From: a virus
DNA length: 22,110 nt
Strand: one strand, 5' to 3'
IMG/VR virus record: IMGVR_UViG_3300037069_003744
Span: 1-22,110 of that record
The notes beneath the pieces were generated by a model. The model was not told the DNA's origin and did not search any database. It saw only the letters and a list, made by a program, of their open reading frames with translations. Positions 1 through 7,923 of the stretch are shown here, in pieces (within the stretch, counting starts at the first letter, position 1; each line of letters begins with the position of its first letter). Both the position numbers and the translations under genes were made by a program.

Positions 1-537
1 ACTGAGCCTGCGGAGGAGATGCACGTCACCCTGGTGTATCTTGGCACCGTCCGAGAGTTTCCCGATGGCCCCTCTGTACTCAAGGAGAAGGTTCGACGGT
101 TTGCGGAACGCGCAAAGCCGGTTAGCGGTTATTACAGCGGTTCTGCAATCTTCCACGCTGGCGATGACTCTGACGGGGTTGAACCCGTGGTCGCCCTGCT
201 CGATGTCCCCCACCTTGCCGAGCTACGAACCGGCCTGGTCCAATGGTTGGAGAGAGACGGGCTGTCAATATCATGGCTGCACGACTTTACCGCTCATACC
301 ACCCTCTCTTATTCAGAGGGAAAGGCCAAGAGACTGCCACGGGTTCCCCACATGGCTGTCACATTTGGGACAATGCTCCTGTACTTCGGAGGCGATATCT
401 ACCCTTTTCCCCTAAAGGGTGATAGCTACTTCCCCGAGCAGGAACTGCTCAAGAATCTCCCTCCCATACCAACTCTGCGTTCACCCCTGGTCTTTGCATT
501 AAAGAATGGCTACAATAACGCGCATCCGGGCCGATAA
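1..537 (+). CDS. 2H phosphoesterase / 2'-5' RNA ligase-like protein, 5' partial
   Basis: The 2H superfamily acts on 2'-5' or cyclic phosphodiester bonds of RNA and nucleotides, using two H-x-T motifs. Both are visible: HVT followed by LVYLG at the very start, and HTT followed by LSYSEG about 91 residues later, the normal spacing. The first internal ATG (19) lies one codon before the first HxT. The family needs an N-terminal strand and helix before that motif, and the frame is open to base 1 (reading TEPAEE before the Met), so the gene probably begins outside the window. It may be the C-terminal domain of a larger head protein, as in some phages where this domain lies next to portal or minor head genes. 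Its 3' end overlaps the next gene by 32 bases. The substrate is unknown; anti-CBASS Acb1 proteins are also 2H enzymes, but nothing here proves that role. Confidence 0.75.
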   Translation, partial: TEPAEEMHVTLVYLGTVREFPDGPSVLKEKVRRFAERAKPVSGYYSGSAIFHAGDDSDGVEPVVALLDVPHLAELRTGLVQWLERDGLSISWLHDFTAHTTLSYSEGKAKRLPRVPHMAVTFGTMLLYFGGDIYPFPLKGDSYFPEQELLKNLPPIPTLRSPLVFALKNGYNNAHPGR

Positions 538-1909
538 GACAAACTATTCTCGTCATTACGACGATACGAACGTTGTTACGGCTGTTGTTTATCTCAGTGG
601 TGCATTGAGTGGAGACCATGTTTCCATCAACCTTGTGCGCGCTGATGGTTACGGTATCGTCTCTACCATTACTTCGCCTGCACTAACGACGGGCCAGGCG
701 AACGTGCGCGTGCAGTTCCCCCTCGACAATGTTGTCGATAGTAATTACCCCCATGTTAATAGGGCAAAATCTGGACAGTATTACCTGTCTGACGCGCTAA
801 ATCCTCTCTCAATGCAGTCGCCCCTCTTCACCCTCTCCGTCGTCCCCGTGAAGCGCTTCCGCGAGCAGCTTCTCATGGGTTTGCCCCTGCTCACGGGCGA
901 GACCGTAGGACCCCTCGACCCCCTCGTCAATATCACCGGGGTCGAGGTTGTCGCCACAAGGCCGGATACCTTCAATGATGTCTATACCTTTAACTATACG
1001 CAGTCTGCTGGAACGCTTTCCTGGGGCGGCGGAACGCCCGTTACTATTAGTGCCGGTGGCACGTATCGTCTGGTCGATGCCACCAAGCGATTCTGGACCC
1101 AGGTCCAGGTAGACGACACGGCGCTCCCCACGACCAACCAGACAGACTCCATCACCTACGACCGGCAGCAGTTCACCGACGACATGTTGCTGCGCGAGAT
1201 TCAGTATGCGGCGACCCAGGTGGGTGACTATCTGCACATTTACCTTGAGCCGACGCAACTCTGTACGCAATATCTCGGCGACTGGTTGAAGGCTCCCACA
1301 CATACGCCCGATGCGCCCACCAACCTCTTCTACGACATTGAGGCGCAGCCGGTTGACCATCGCCTGCCCACGACCGATTCAGAGTGGTACACCATCTTCC
1401 TGCCGGTGAATTACATCCAGCAGCTAGAGGGCCTGCATGGTTATATGAACACCTCGGATGTCATCTCCATCGATTCGGATTGGTGGACGGTAGCGAAGAG
1501 GTCGGGACTGGTGACGCTCGTGCCGAACCAGGGTGCAGAGATTAGCTGGAGCGTTTACTCTGGCTTCTTCGCGCAATTCCTGATGGTCGGCTACGCCATC
1601 ATCCCCAACTTCTGGCACTGGAAGGCGACGGCTGGGCTGCCAAACCTCAAGGACCGCTATACGTCTGTACGACAGGCCGTCGAATATCAGGCCGCCGTCA
1701 ACGTGCTGCGCCAGGCCGGACTTGCCGAGAGCGGCGGTATGACGAACTTCTCCCTCTCCCGCGATGGCATCTCGCAGACCATCCAAAAGGGCTCGGGGCC
1801 GGGTGGCATTTACTCCTCCTATATCCAGAACTACGAGATGTGGCTCAAGGATAACCTCAAGTCTATCCGCCAGCGTTTGTTGGGGCTTGGCGAGGTCCTA
1901 TTCGTCTAA
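506..1909 (+). CDS. Large neck/adaptor-like virion protein (inferred)
   Basis: This 467-residue protein is not recognised with confidence. The first ~130 residues look beta-rich. The middle holds a short beta segment (around YTFNYTQSAGTLSW) and a long Tyr/Trp-rich stretch. The last ~110 residues look helical and end in NLKSIRQRLLGLGEVLFV. The C-terminal pattern (a helix with repeated Ala, then SLSRDGISQTI, a Gly-rich turn and IYSSYIQNYE) resembles phage head-tail adaptor proteins, which fits its place directly before other neck-type genes. The ATG at 506 overlaps the preceding gene; no strong Shine-Dalgarno is visible, only AAAG close to the start. It ends in a TAATG overlap with the next gene, so the two are probably translationally coupled. 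It could instead be another portal-proximal structural protein. Confidence 0.6.
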   Translation: MATITRIRADKTNYSRHYDDTNVVTAVVYLSGALSGDHVSINLVRADGYGIVSTITSPALTTGQANVRVQFPLDNVVDSNYPHVNRAKSGQYYLSDALNPLSMQSPLFTLSVVPVKRFREQLLMGLPLLTGETVGPLDPLVNITGVEVVATRPDTFNDVYTFNYTQSAGTLSWGGGTPVTISAGGTYRLVDATKRFWTQVQVDDTALPTTNQTDSITYDRQQFTDDMLLREIQYAATQVGDYLHIYLEPTQLCTQYLGDWLKAPTHTPDAPTNLFYDIEAQPVDHRLPTTDSEWYTIFLPVNYIQQLEGLHGYMNTSDVISIDSDWWTVAKRSGLVTLVPNQGAEISWSVYSGFFAQFLMVGYAIIPNFWHWKATAGLPNLKDRYTSVRQAVEYQAAVNVLRQAGLAESGGMTNFSLSRDGISQTIQKGSGPGGIYSSYIQNYEMWLKDNLKSIRQRLLGLGEVLFV

Positions 1910-2631
1910 TGGCCTTCGATAGCAGTCGCTTCAACAACGCCATCGTCAATCAGATGATTGATAGACAGGGTGAACGGGTACTCTGTTACCCCGCCGTGCG
2001 CTGCACCTGCGGTGTCAGTCCGCTCAATATGAACGCCCGCGCCTCAAACCCCAACTGTACTCTGTGCGGCGGCTGGGGGTGGTTCTATCAGACGCCCGTC
2101 GAGATTCGCGGCACGATTAGCAACTACGATATGCGGCGTGACCCGATGGAGCTTGCCAATATGGCTCCGGGCGACCTCACCCTCTCCGTCAGTCCTCGGA
2201 GCAGCTACATCGTTGCGGACTACGATAAGGTTGTTCTCCCCCGCCTTGAGGATGGTGAGCCCTTCTCCGGCGAACTGCTTCAACGGGGGTTTGGCGCGAC
2301 GATAGATAGGCTGCGCTTCCCCGTCGTGAAGATGGAGACGGTGAGCACCGTCGATGCCCAGACCTTCGTGCCCACCTTCTATACGCAGGGTGTAGACTTC
2401 ACCGTCAGCGGTGACGGCATTACCTGGCTCTCGGGCGGCGCTAACCCCGCTCCGGGCACCATCTACTCCGTGCGCTATCGCGCCAGATTTGAGTGGATAG
2501 CCTACGCGCCACCCTCATCGCGCCACGCCAGGGGTTCCAGTCAGGGGCAGCGCGTCCTCCTCCGCCGCCGCGATATGACACCCCTCACCAATGCACCGGG
2601 CGCTCTTGACCCGGTGATAGCCGAGCAGTAA
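1909..2631 (+). CDS. Neck/head-closure-like protein with Cys cluster (inferred)
   Basis: This is a 240-residue protein. Near the N terminus are Cys26, Cys32, Cys34, Cys50 and Cys53. The arrangement C-x-C then C-x2-C followed by GGWGWFY looks like a small Zn-binding knuckle. The rest is beta-rich (for example VDFTVSGDGITWLSGG and YSVRYRARFEWIAY), as expected of a small barrel-like connector. The last ~35 residues are basic (a run of Arg around residues 214-221). It starts and ends with TAATG overlaps, placing it in a coupled block with the adaptor-like gene before and the completion-like gene after. Head-closure or stopper protein is inferred from position and general look, not from a firm family match. 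Confidence 0.6.
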   Translation: MAFDSSRFNNAIVNQMIDRQGERVLCYPAVRCTCGVSPLNMNARASNPNCTLCGGWGWFYQTPVEIRGTISNYDMRRDPMELANMAPGDLTLSVSPRSSYIVADYDKVVLPRLEDGEPFSGELLQRGFGATIDRLRFPVVKMETVSTVDAQTFVPTFYTQGVDFTVSGDGITWLSGGANPAPGTIYSVRYRARFEWIAYAPPSSRHARGSSQGQRVLLRRRDMTPLTNAPGALDPVIAEQ

Positions 2632-3413
2632 TGGCAACCTCCGACAATATCATCACCCTCGATGTGAGCCCACTCACGTCTCTTGCCCGCGAATTGAACT
2701 CGCCGCAGGGGCGTCGTGAACTGCTGGGTGCCATGTTGGCCCTGACCCAGGCCGTCTGGTCGAGCGCCGTCAGCGGTGAAATATTTCCGCCGATGCAGAG
2801 CGAGGTTATCTCCGACGACTACTATGCTGCTATCTGGGATGAGCGTAGCGTCTCCTGGCAGGGCGACACCACCGTCATTCTCGACCCCTCCATCGCCTGG
2901 GATGGTGCCGGTGCCCTCGAAGAGGACAAGCCTCCCTATGATATGAAACCCCAACTCCTGGGCGGACCCAAGTCTCATCAGATGGCCGATGGTGGCCGCT
3001 ACGTTGACATCCCCTTCAAGCACGCGGGTCCAACGGACGATGGCAGTCCGCGTAAGGGCTTTGCCTCCACCATGAGCCCCACCGTCTACCGCATCGTCTC
3101 GCAGCTTCCCGATTGGGGGCGCTATAACACGAGTGAGCCGCCCATCACGAAGGCCCGTATAGGTGGCATGTCCGCGCCCTTCACGCACTCCACGCATATC
3201 CAGAACAACATGCAGAAGCAGCCGGACGGTCGAGGGGGAAGTATCTTCCGCACCTATCGTCGCGTTAGCTCAAACTCCCTCGATGATTCGTGGTGGAACC
3301 CCGGAAAAGAGGGTAACCCCATCGTGGAGGCCGTCGTTCGCGAGACGCAGAAGCGCATCGGTGAAGTTGTTGCCGGTTGGGTCAGTGACATGTCGAAGCA
3401 TGGTTTTGCTTAA
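2631..3413 (+). CDS. Tail-completion/neck protein-like (HK97 gp10-type, inferred)
   Basis: This is a 260-residue protein starting in a TAATG overlap with the preceding gene. The helical N terminus (LTSLARELNS, then a long helix around ELLGAMLALTQAVWSSAV) and a C-terminal block with FRTYRRVSSNS followed by DSWWNPG match the pattern of phage neck/tail-completion proteins. In those, an F-R-T-x-S-x-x-S segment is followed by SW-x-x-PG and a final helix; here the final helix is IVEAVVRETQKRIGEVVAGW. The middle (~80 residues, with DPSIAWDGAGALEE and a Pro/Lys-rich loop) is longer than in the small HK97 gp10 type. It probably acts where head and tail join. This is its family look plus position; no catalytic motif is present. 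Confidence 0.6.
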   Translation: MATSDNIITLDVSPLTSLARELNSPQGRRELLGAMLALTQAVWSSAVSGEIFPPMQSEVISDDYYAAIWDERSVSWQGDTTVILDPSIAWDGAGALEEDKPPYDMKPQLLGGPKSHQMADGGRYVDIPFKHAGPTDDGSPRKGFASTMSPTVYRIVSQLPDWGRYNTSEPPITKARIGGMSAPFTHSTHIQNNMQKQPDGRGGSIFRTYRRVSSNSLDDSWWNPGKEGNPIVEAVVRETQKRIGEVVAGWVSDMSKHGFA

Positions 3414-3487
3414 TAGCTGACACACTAACCACAGAAATCGTCTATTCCTTTTTATCGTGAGCATACGTGCTTCCCTCCCGCTCTTTC

Positions 3488-3492
3488 AAGGA
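3488..3492 (+). promoter_or_regulatory. Ribosome binding site for the 173-residue protein
   Basis: AAGGA lies 11 bases before the ATG at 3504. This is the first gene after the coupled neck block with its own spacer and site. The 90-base spacer 3414-3503 otherwise shows only a TATACT just before the start codon, not claimed as a promoter. Confidence 0.5.
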
Positions 3493-3503
3493 CTGTTATA
3501 CTC

Positions 3504-4025
3504 ATGTCTAAGGCGCTCTCCGCTAAGATTCGCTATTATATCGACCAGGCTTTTCCCTTCTTCACGCGCATGGACTACCCCCACAAGGGTTCCGATGTTC
3601 TCTTTCCTCTCTCGTCCGTTGAGTATGGCGCTATGGTCTCGTCCGGCTCGCTCTTCACGTTGAACGTGGACAGGGGCATCATCCGCGACCTCAATGGCAA
3701 TATCGTTGAGGTGACCGCTCAGGCCGCCGTGACGGGCGGTGCCACCTTCGCCGCCCCCGCCTCGGGCAAGTCCCTCTTCGTTTCCATCTATTGGGACACC
3801 GCCGCGAAGGCCGTGGTCGCTCACAATGGCGGCACCGCAAACGTGGGCAGTTCCAGCCCCGAGCCGGACCCCGCCAACCAGACGGTCTACACGGGCACGC
3901 CCGAGGCTTCGATGCCCGGTGCCAACCCGACCGCCAGCACCCTTGTGCTTCTGGCGGTGGCCGAGATGCGCAACGGCGACACGACCTTCACCCGCATTGA
4001 TAACACCGCGCGCCGCCAGAACTAG
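3504..4025 (+). CDS. Small Ala/Gly-rich virion protein, function unknown
   Basis: I do not recognise this 173-residue protein. It has a short charged N terminus (SKALSAKIRYYIDQAF), a region like a beta-sandwich (SLFTLNVDRGIIRDLNGNIVEV, GKSLFVSIYWDT), a loop rich in Pro, Gly and Ser, and a hydrophobic strand (STLVLLAVAEM) before the basic end ARRQN. It lies between the neck genes and the prohead protease, so a structural or head-accessory role is likely. There is no signal peptide, membrane segment or Cys. The start has an upstream AAGGA. It ends six bases before the protease start, suggesting joint transcription. Confidence 0.6.
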   Translation: MSKALSAKIRYYIDQAFPFFTRMDYPHKGSDVLFPLSSVEYGAMVSSGSLFTLNVDRGIIRDLNGNIVEVTAQAAVTGGATFAAPASGKSLFVSIYWDTAAKAVVAHNGGTANVGSSSPEPDPANQTVYTGTPEASMPGANPTASTLVLLAVAEMRNGDTTFTRIDNTARRQN

Positions 4026-4031
4026 ATAATC

Positions 4032-4919
4032 GTGAAAGCCTACCAGCGCCTGGGTGCCGAGCGCGAGCCGGAGACGGAGACCTTCTCCCTCTGGATACCC
4101 CTCGTTAAGTCCTCGACGGAGACGGACGAAGAGGGTAAGTTGGTGCGCTTCGTTGAGGGGCTCGCCTCGTCGGAGCATAAGGACCAGCAGGGCGAGACGA
4201 TTCTTCAGCGCGGCATTGACTATGACCCGCTGATGCGCGGCGGCTATATCAACTGGGACCACGAGCGCGGCCCCGACAATATCATCGGCGAACCCTCAGA
4301 GGCCGGTCTGCACGAGACGAAGCGCGGTTGGGGTCTCTTCTTCAAGGGATTCCTCTACGAGGGCCATAAGCGCGCCGAGGCGGCCTGGGACCTCCTCAAA
4401 GCTCAGGAGCGGGCGCAGCAGCAGGGTCACGGACACAGGACACTCGGTTGGAGCGTTGAGGGCGGCGTTGTCGGCCGCGCCACGCGCGACCAGTCCATCA
4501 TTGCCAAGTCTGTCGTGCGTTTCATGGCGCTCACCCATCAGCCCGTGAACGCCGAGTCCTATACAGAGATTTCCAAGAGTTTTGGCCGTATCTGGACGCA
4601 GAATGACACATTTGACCCACGTTCTAACGTGCATCATGCGTTTAATGACATAGACGCCCTCACAAAAGCCTTTGGTGCGGTAGGTTCTGAACAGACCCTT
4701 TACAAAACCGCTTATGCGGGTGAGGGTATGGGCGGCTCGTCCATGAGTTCCATCATGGATAACGTGATTGGCGCGATGGGTAGGGGCTGTAAGGGTTCCT
4801 GCTCTGACGAAAAACTTGGTCGTCGTAAGGCACTCCGTCACTTTGTTGAATGTAACGGTGGTGATGTCGATGATTCTTACAACGCTATCAAAGAAATGTA
4901 TGATTTCCTCATGCAGTAA
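4032..4919 (+). CDS. Prohead (capsid maturation) serine protease
   Basis: It cleaves scaffold and capsid precursors inside the immature head. The HK97/T4-type prohead protease fold is supported by a typical N-terminal half: SLWIPLVKSS, then FVEGLASSEHKDQQGE, then INWDHERGPDNIIGE with the likely catalytic His77, and LGWSVEGGVVGR with the likely nucleophile Ser141. VVRFMALTHQPVN closes the domain near residue 174. It lies directly before scaffold-like and capsid genes, the standard order. The start is GTG at 4032 (MKAYQRLGAE), with no strong ribosome site. The last ~110 residues, beyond the protease domain, form an unusual tail that contains CKGSC and a helical end (RKALRHFVECNGG); its bases look richer in A/T than the rest. 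The tail may be a scaffold-binding or self-cleaved segment. Confidence 0.85.
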   Translation: MKAYQRLGAEREPETETFSLWIPLVKSSTETDEEGKLVRFVEGLASSEHKDQQGETILQRGIDYDPLMRGGYINWDHERGPDNIIGEPSEAGLHETKRGWGLFFKGFLYEGHKRAEAAWDLLKAQERAQQQGHGHRTLGWSVEGGVVGRATRDQSIIAKSVVRFMALTHQPVNAESYTEISKSFGRIWTQNDTFDPRSNVHHAFNDIDALTKAFGAVGSEQTLYKTAYAGEGMGGSSMSSIMDNVIGAMGRGCKGSCSDEKLGRRKALRHFVECNGGDVDDSYNAIKEMYDFLMQ

Positions 4920-4946
4920 CGCCCCTTCTGAAGGATATCTAGGATA

Positions 4947-6266
4947 ATGGCAAAGCGAACGATGCGCGAGGCTCTCAACGCGATTGAAGAGGCGTCTCCG
5001 CTCAATTCTCTGGCGAAAGCCAACAAGAACCTCACTGATATGCTGGCAAAGGGCGGCAACTTCCTGTCTGACGGCCCCGTTAGCACGAAGGCAGACCAGT
5101 CACAAGATTTTATGGGCGGAGGCGATAAGATGAAGTTGGCCGAAGACGAGCGCGCTGGCGAAGACGAAGACGAAGATGGGGAAGAGGGCGCTGAAGGTCG
5201 CATCAAGCGCTCCACCAATAAGGGTAAGAACCCGAAAGACCCCGGTGGTGCTTCGCCGGGTGATAGTCCCGCCATGCTTCGTAGCGCTGCTTCGCAGTTG
5301 CGTGACCTTCAGAAGGGTCGCATGAAGAAAGCTTTCCCACCGTCGCAAGATGATGATGATGACAGCGATTCGGACGGCGGGCCCGCAGATAGTGATGATG
5401 GTAGCGACGGTGACCCCTCGATGGCCCCCGGTGGTGCGCCTCCGCCCGCCGCGATGCCCCCGCAGGGCGACCCCAACGCCATGGGGCCCGGCGACCCCTC
5501 GCAGAACCCCCAGGCCCAGGCGATTATCCAGGCACTCCAGCAGGACCCCTCGCTGATTGAGGTCCTCATTAACTATATCGAACAAAATATGGCCCCTGAC
5601 CAATCGCAGCAGCAGCCCGGTATGCCCCCTCCGGCAGCCCCGGCTGGTCCTCCGGCTGGCGCTCCGCCCCCACAGATGATGCGCTCTATGAATGACCACC
5701 AGAATGACCTCACGCAGCGCCTAGCCAAATCTGATGGCGCGAACGAACTGATTCAGGCCGTGGAGGCGTCCCCCGCAATGGAGGCGCTGACCAGCCAGAT
5801 GATTCAGTACGAGGCGCAGTCTCGCGCCCAGTTCGACCAGATGAGCCAGTTGCTGCGCTCCCTCGCCGCTGAGAATCAGGGGCTGAAGAAGAGCCTCAAT
5901 GGCCTCCTGGGCGGCGTTGCTACCCTGCTTGAATCGCAGGCGTCGATGCAGAAGAGCCTCGGTGCCGCCGAGCTTGCTCCGATGCAGAAGAGCAACGTTG
6001 TCAATGCCATCCCCTCGCAGCAGCCCTTTAATCCGGGCGTGCAGTGGACGGCACCGGGCCAGCAGCAGGCCGGTCTGAACAAGTCCCGCAACGTTGACCT
6101 CAATATCAACGCCCTCCAGAAGTCGCTCGAAGAGCACGCTCAGAAGGGCGATAAGCAGGCCGCAGTCCTGATGGGTGGCATTTCCAGTGACCCCCATCGT
6201 GTTGCTCAGCTTGTCTCGCAGGATATCTGGGATACCTACGAGAAGCTTGCCCCCAGCTTTCACTAA
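4947..6266 (+). CDS. Scaffold/internal head core-like protein, acidic and low-complexity
   Basis: This 439-residue protein is assigned as scaffold from position (between prohead protease and major capsid gene) and composition. A short N-terminal helix (MREALNAIEEASPLNSLAKA) is followed by two acidic runs (EDEDEDGEEGAE near residue 75; DDDDDSDSDGG near 136) and a long Pro/Gly/Gln/Met-rich region (~150-245). The C-terminal ~190 residues are helical, with coiled-coil potential (LTSQMIQYEAQSRAQFDQM, LLRSLAAENQGLKKSL). Short K-S motifs recur (KKSL, MQKSL, MQKS, LNKS, LQKSL) and could be cleavage or binding sites, but this is speculation. AAGGA lies 11 bases before the ATG and a second AGGA two bases before it. 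Confidence 0.7.
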   Translation: MAKRTMREALNAIEEASPLNSLAKANKNLTDMLAKGGNFLSDGPVSTKADQSQDFMGGGDKMKLAEDERAGEDEDEDGEEGAEGRIKRSTNKGKNPKDPGGASPGDSPAMLRSAASQLRDLQKGRMKKAFPPSQDDDDDSDSDGGPADSDDGSDGDPSMAPGGAPPPAAMPPQGDPNAMGPGDPSQNPQAQAIIQALQQDPSLIEVLINYIEQNMAPDQSQQQPGMPPPAAPAGPPAGAPPPQMMRSMNDHQNDLTQRLAKSDGANELIQAVEASPAMEALTSQMIQYEAQSRAQFDQMSQLLRSLAAENQGLKKSLNGLLGGVATLLESQASMQKSLGAAELAPMQKSNVVNAIPSQQPFNPGVQWTAPGQQQAGLNKSRNVDLNINALQKSLEEHAQKGDKQAAVLMGGISSDPHRVAQLVSQDIWDTYEKLAPSFH

Positions 6267-6298
6267 TCCCTATTATCTCGCTTATTCTTACTCACTCT

Positions 6299-6303
6299 AG
6301 GAG
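6299..6303 (+). promoter_or_regulatory. Ribosome binding site deciding the GTG start of the capsid gene
   Basis: AGGAG lies 12 bases before the GTG at 6316. No ATG is in a better position, and the reading VDTNIQSFDSLL makes a sensible capsid N terminus, so GTG is taken as the start. Confidence 0.55.
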
Positions 6304-6315
6304 TTCCCTTTCATA

Positions 6316-7815
6316 GTGGATACGAACATTCAATCCTTTGACTCTCTGCTCAAGAGTGAGCTAGACCCCAGTCTGTCCGCAGACCAGTGGGTTGAGATGT
6401 ACAAGAGCGAGATGGCTCGTTGGGCTGGCCAGATTGGTCCGCTGAGCAAGGCTGTCGGCTCTGGTCCGGGCCTGAACTTGAACGGTGTTGCCGGTGCCAG
6501 TGGCCTTGGCGACATGTCCTCGCTTCAGCTTCAGAACCTGGACTCGGTGCTCACGAGCATCCTCTTTACCGAGGAGCAGTTCAAGCTTTTCCGCAGCATC
6601 GTCAAGCGCCCCTCCATTAACCTCAACTACCAGTACGAGCGTCGGTTGCGCTACGGCGGTGGTCGTCGGTCTCCCGGCTTCATCGAGGGTGGCGTTCCCG
6701 CTGGTGGCACGTCCGCCTGGGAGCGTGACTCGGCGACCATCCGCTTCATGGGTGTTCGGCGCGGTATCACGCAGCAGTCCATCCAGATTGGCAAGATGGG
6801 CGGCTCCATGCTCGACCCCCTGGCCGAAGAGAACAAGAACGGTACGATGGAACTGATGGAGGAGATTGAACGAACAATCTACTTCGGTCAGGAAGCCATC
6901 AAGGACTCATCGGGACGCACCGTTAACTACGACGGTATCTATCAGCAGGCCATCAACTCGAAGGTCGCCACCACGAACGTTATCGACTTGCAGGGCGCTC
7001 CCATGCAGTTCGAGACGTTTGAAGAGATTGGCCGTCTGCTCTTTCAGAAATACTTCACCACGTCCTTCCGCTCGCTGAAGTGTCTGGCAAGCCCCGCTAT
7101 CATCGCTGACTTCTCGAAGCTGCGCTTGAATATCGACCGGCGTGACGTTCAGCACGGCCGCATCCCCGCTGAGGTGGTTGGTGCGCCGTGGAAGGGTTAC
7201 GACTCCAACTTCGGCTTCATTCCCGTCGAACCCCACATCTTCTTCGAGCGGGTTGCGGGCGATGCCCCCAAGCTGTCCTCGGATGGTGCCGACCCCGGTG
7301 CCCCCGCCGTTCCCGCCGCCCCAACCTGCACCGCTGGTGCCGCGCCCGGCAGCGCCGTCTCGCAGTTGAAGGCTGGCTCCTATGTCTATACCATCGGTAG
7401 CTTTAACGAGGCCGGTGAGTCCCTCCCCGTCACGCAGGCAACTCCCTGTGTTGCCACGGCGGGGCAGGCCAACGCTATCGCCATCGCCCAGGTTACGGGT
7501 GCCTGTGGCTATCGCATCTATCGTGGTAGCGCTACGAACGGTTCGGACGCGCAGTGGATTGCCGATGCGGCCGACCAGGGTAGCGGTGGCACCACCTACT
7601 ACGATATGAACCAGAAGGTGCCTGGTAGCGGGACTCTTCTTCTCTGGATTAACGAGGAGGACGCTATTGTCATTCCTCAGTTCATGCCGCTGCTCCGCTG
7701 GCCGATTGCTATCGTTAGCACGACCATCGAGTGGTTTCTGCTTCTGTACCACACCATTAAGATTAAGGCCCCTGAGCGTCTCTTTATTGTGACGAACGTG
7801 GGACGCCTGTCGTAA
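6316..7815 (+). CDS. Major capsid protein with Ig/FN3-like insertion
   Basis: This is the main shell protein, 499 residues. The N-terminal ~60 residues form a possible removable arm (LLKSELDPSLSADQWVEMY). The HK97-type features follow: an extended E-loop-like segment rich in Gly and Arg (RRLRYGGGRRSPGFIEGG), helical spine (LAEENKNGTMELMEEIER) and P-domain (TFEEIGRLLFQKYF). Residues ~323-440 look like an inserted Ig/fibronectin type 3-like domain (GSYVYTIGSFNEAGES, YRIYRGS, YYDMNQKVPG), Ala/Pro-rich at its start. Such a domain probably projects on the capsid surface. The chain then returns to the capsid core and ends in PERLFIVTNVGRLS. A strong terminator follows, which fits a very abundant product. 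Position after protease and scaffold supports the call. Confidence 0.9.
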   Translation: MDTNIQSFDSLLKSELDPSLSADQWVEMYKSEMARWAGQIGPLSKAVGSGPGLNLNGVAGASGLGDMSSLQLQNLDSVLTSILFTEEQFKLFRSIVKRPSINLNYQYERRLRYGGGRRSPGFIEGGVPAGGTSAWERDSATIRFMGVRRGITQQSIQIGKMGGSMLDPLAEENKNGTMELMEEIERTIYFGQEAIKDSSGRTVNYDGIYQQAINSKVATTNVIDLQGAPMQFETFEEIGRLLFQKYFTTSFRSLKCLASPAIIADFSKLRLNIDRRDVQHGRIPAEVVGAPWKGYDSNFGFIPVEPHIFFERVAGDAPKLSSDGADPGAPAVPAAPTCTAGAAPGSAVSQLKAGSYVYTIGSFNEAGESLPVTQATPCVATAGQANAIAIAQVTGACGYRIYRGSATNGSDAQWIADAADQGSGGTTYYDMNQKVPGSGTLLLWINEEDAIVIPQFMPLLRWPIAIVSTTIEWFLLLYHTIKIKAPERLFIVTNVGRLS

Positions 7816-7868
7816 CAGTCGTCTTTAGGGCCGAATGAGCTAACTTCATATCACCCTCGTTCCATAGC

Positions 7869-7909
7869 AACTGCCCTGCCTTATCACTAGGGCAGGGCAG
7901 TTTATTTTA
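7869..7909 (+). terminator. Rho-independent terminator after the capsid gene
   Basis: A perfect 12-bp stem (AACTGCCCTGCC at 7869-7880 with its complement at 7891-7902) encloses a 10-base loop and is followed by the T-rich run TTTATTTTA. It lies 53 bases after the capsid stop and 15 bases before the next gene, so it probably lowers, rather than ends, transcription into the tail genes. The rest of 7816-7923 shows no other feature. Confidence 0.85.
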
Positions 7910-7923
7910 GCTAGGCGGCACCA

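Noticed and set aside
809-1360. Long - strand open frames opposite structural genes (also 3486-4262, 5100-5699, 6907-7752, 9618-10229)
   Set aside because: They mirror real + strand genes with clear family features, are Arg/Gly/His-rich as antisense of GC-rich codons, and lack ribosome sites or recognisable motifs.
3497-3502. TATACT as a -10 promoter box
   Set aside because: It lies one base before the ATG, leaving no leader, and no matching -35 is visible 17 bases upstream; a ribosome site (AAGGA) exists instead.
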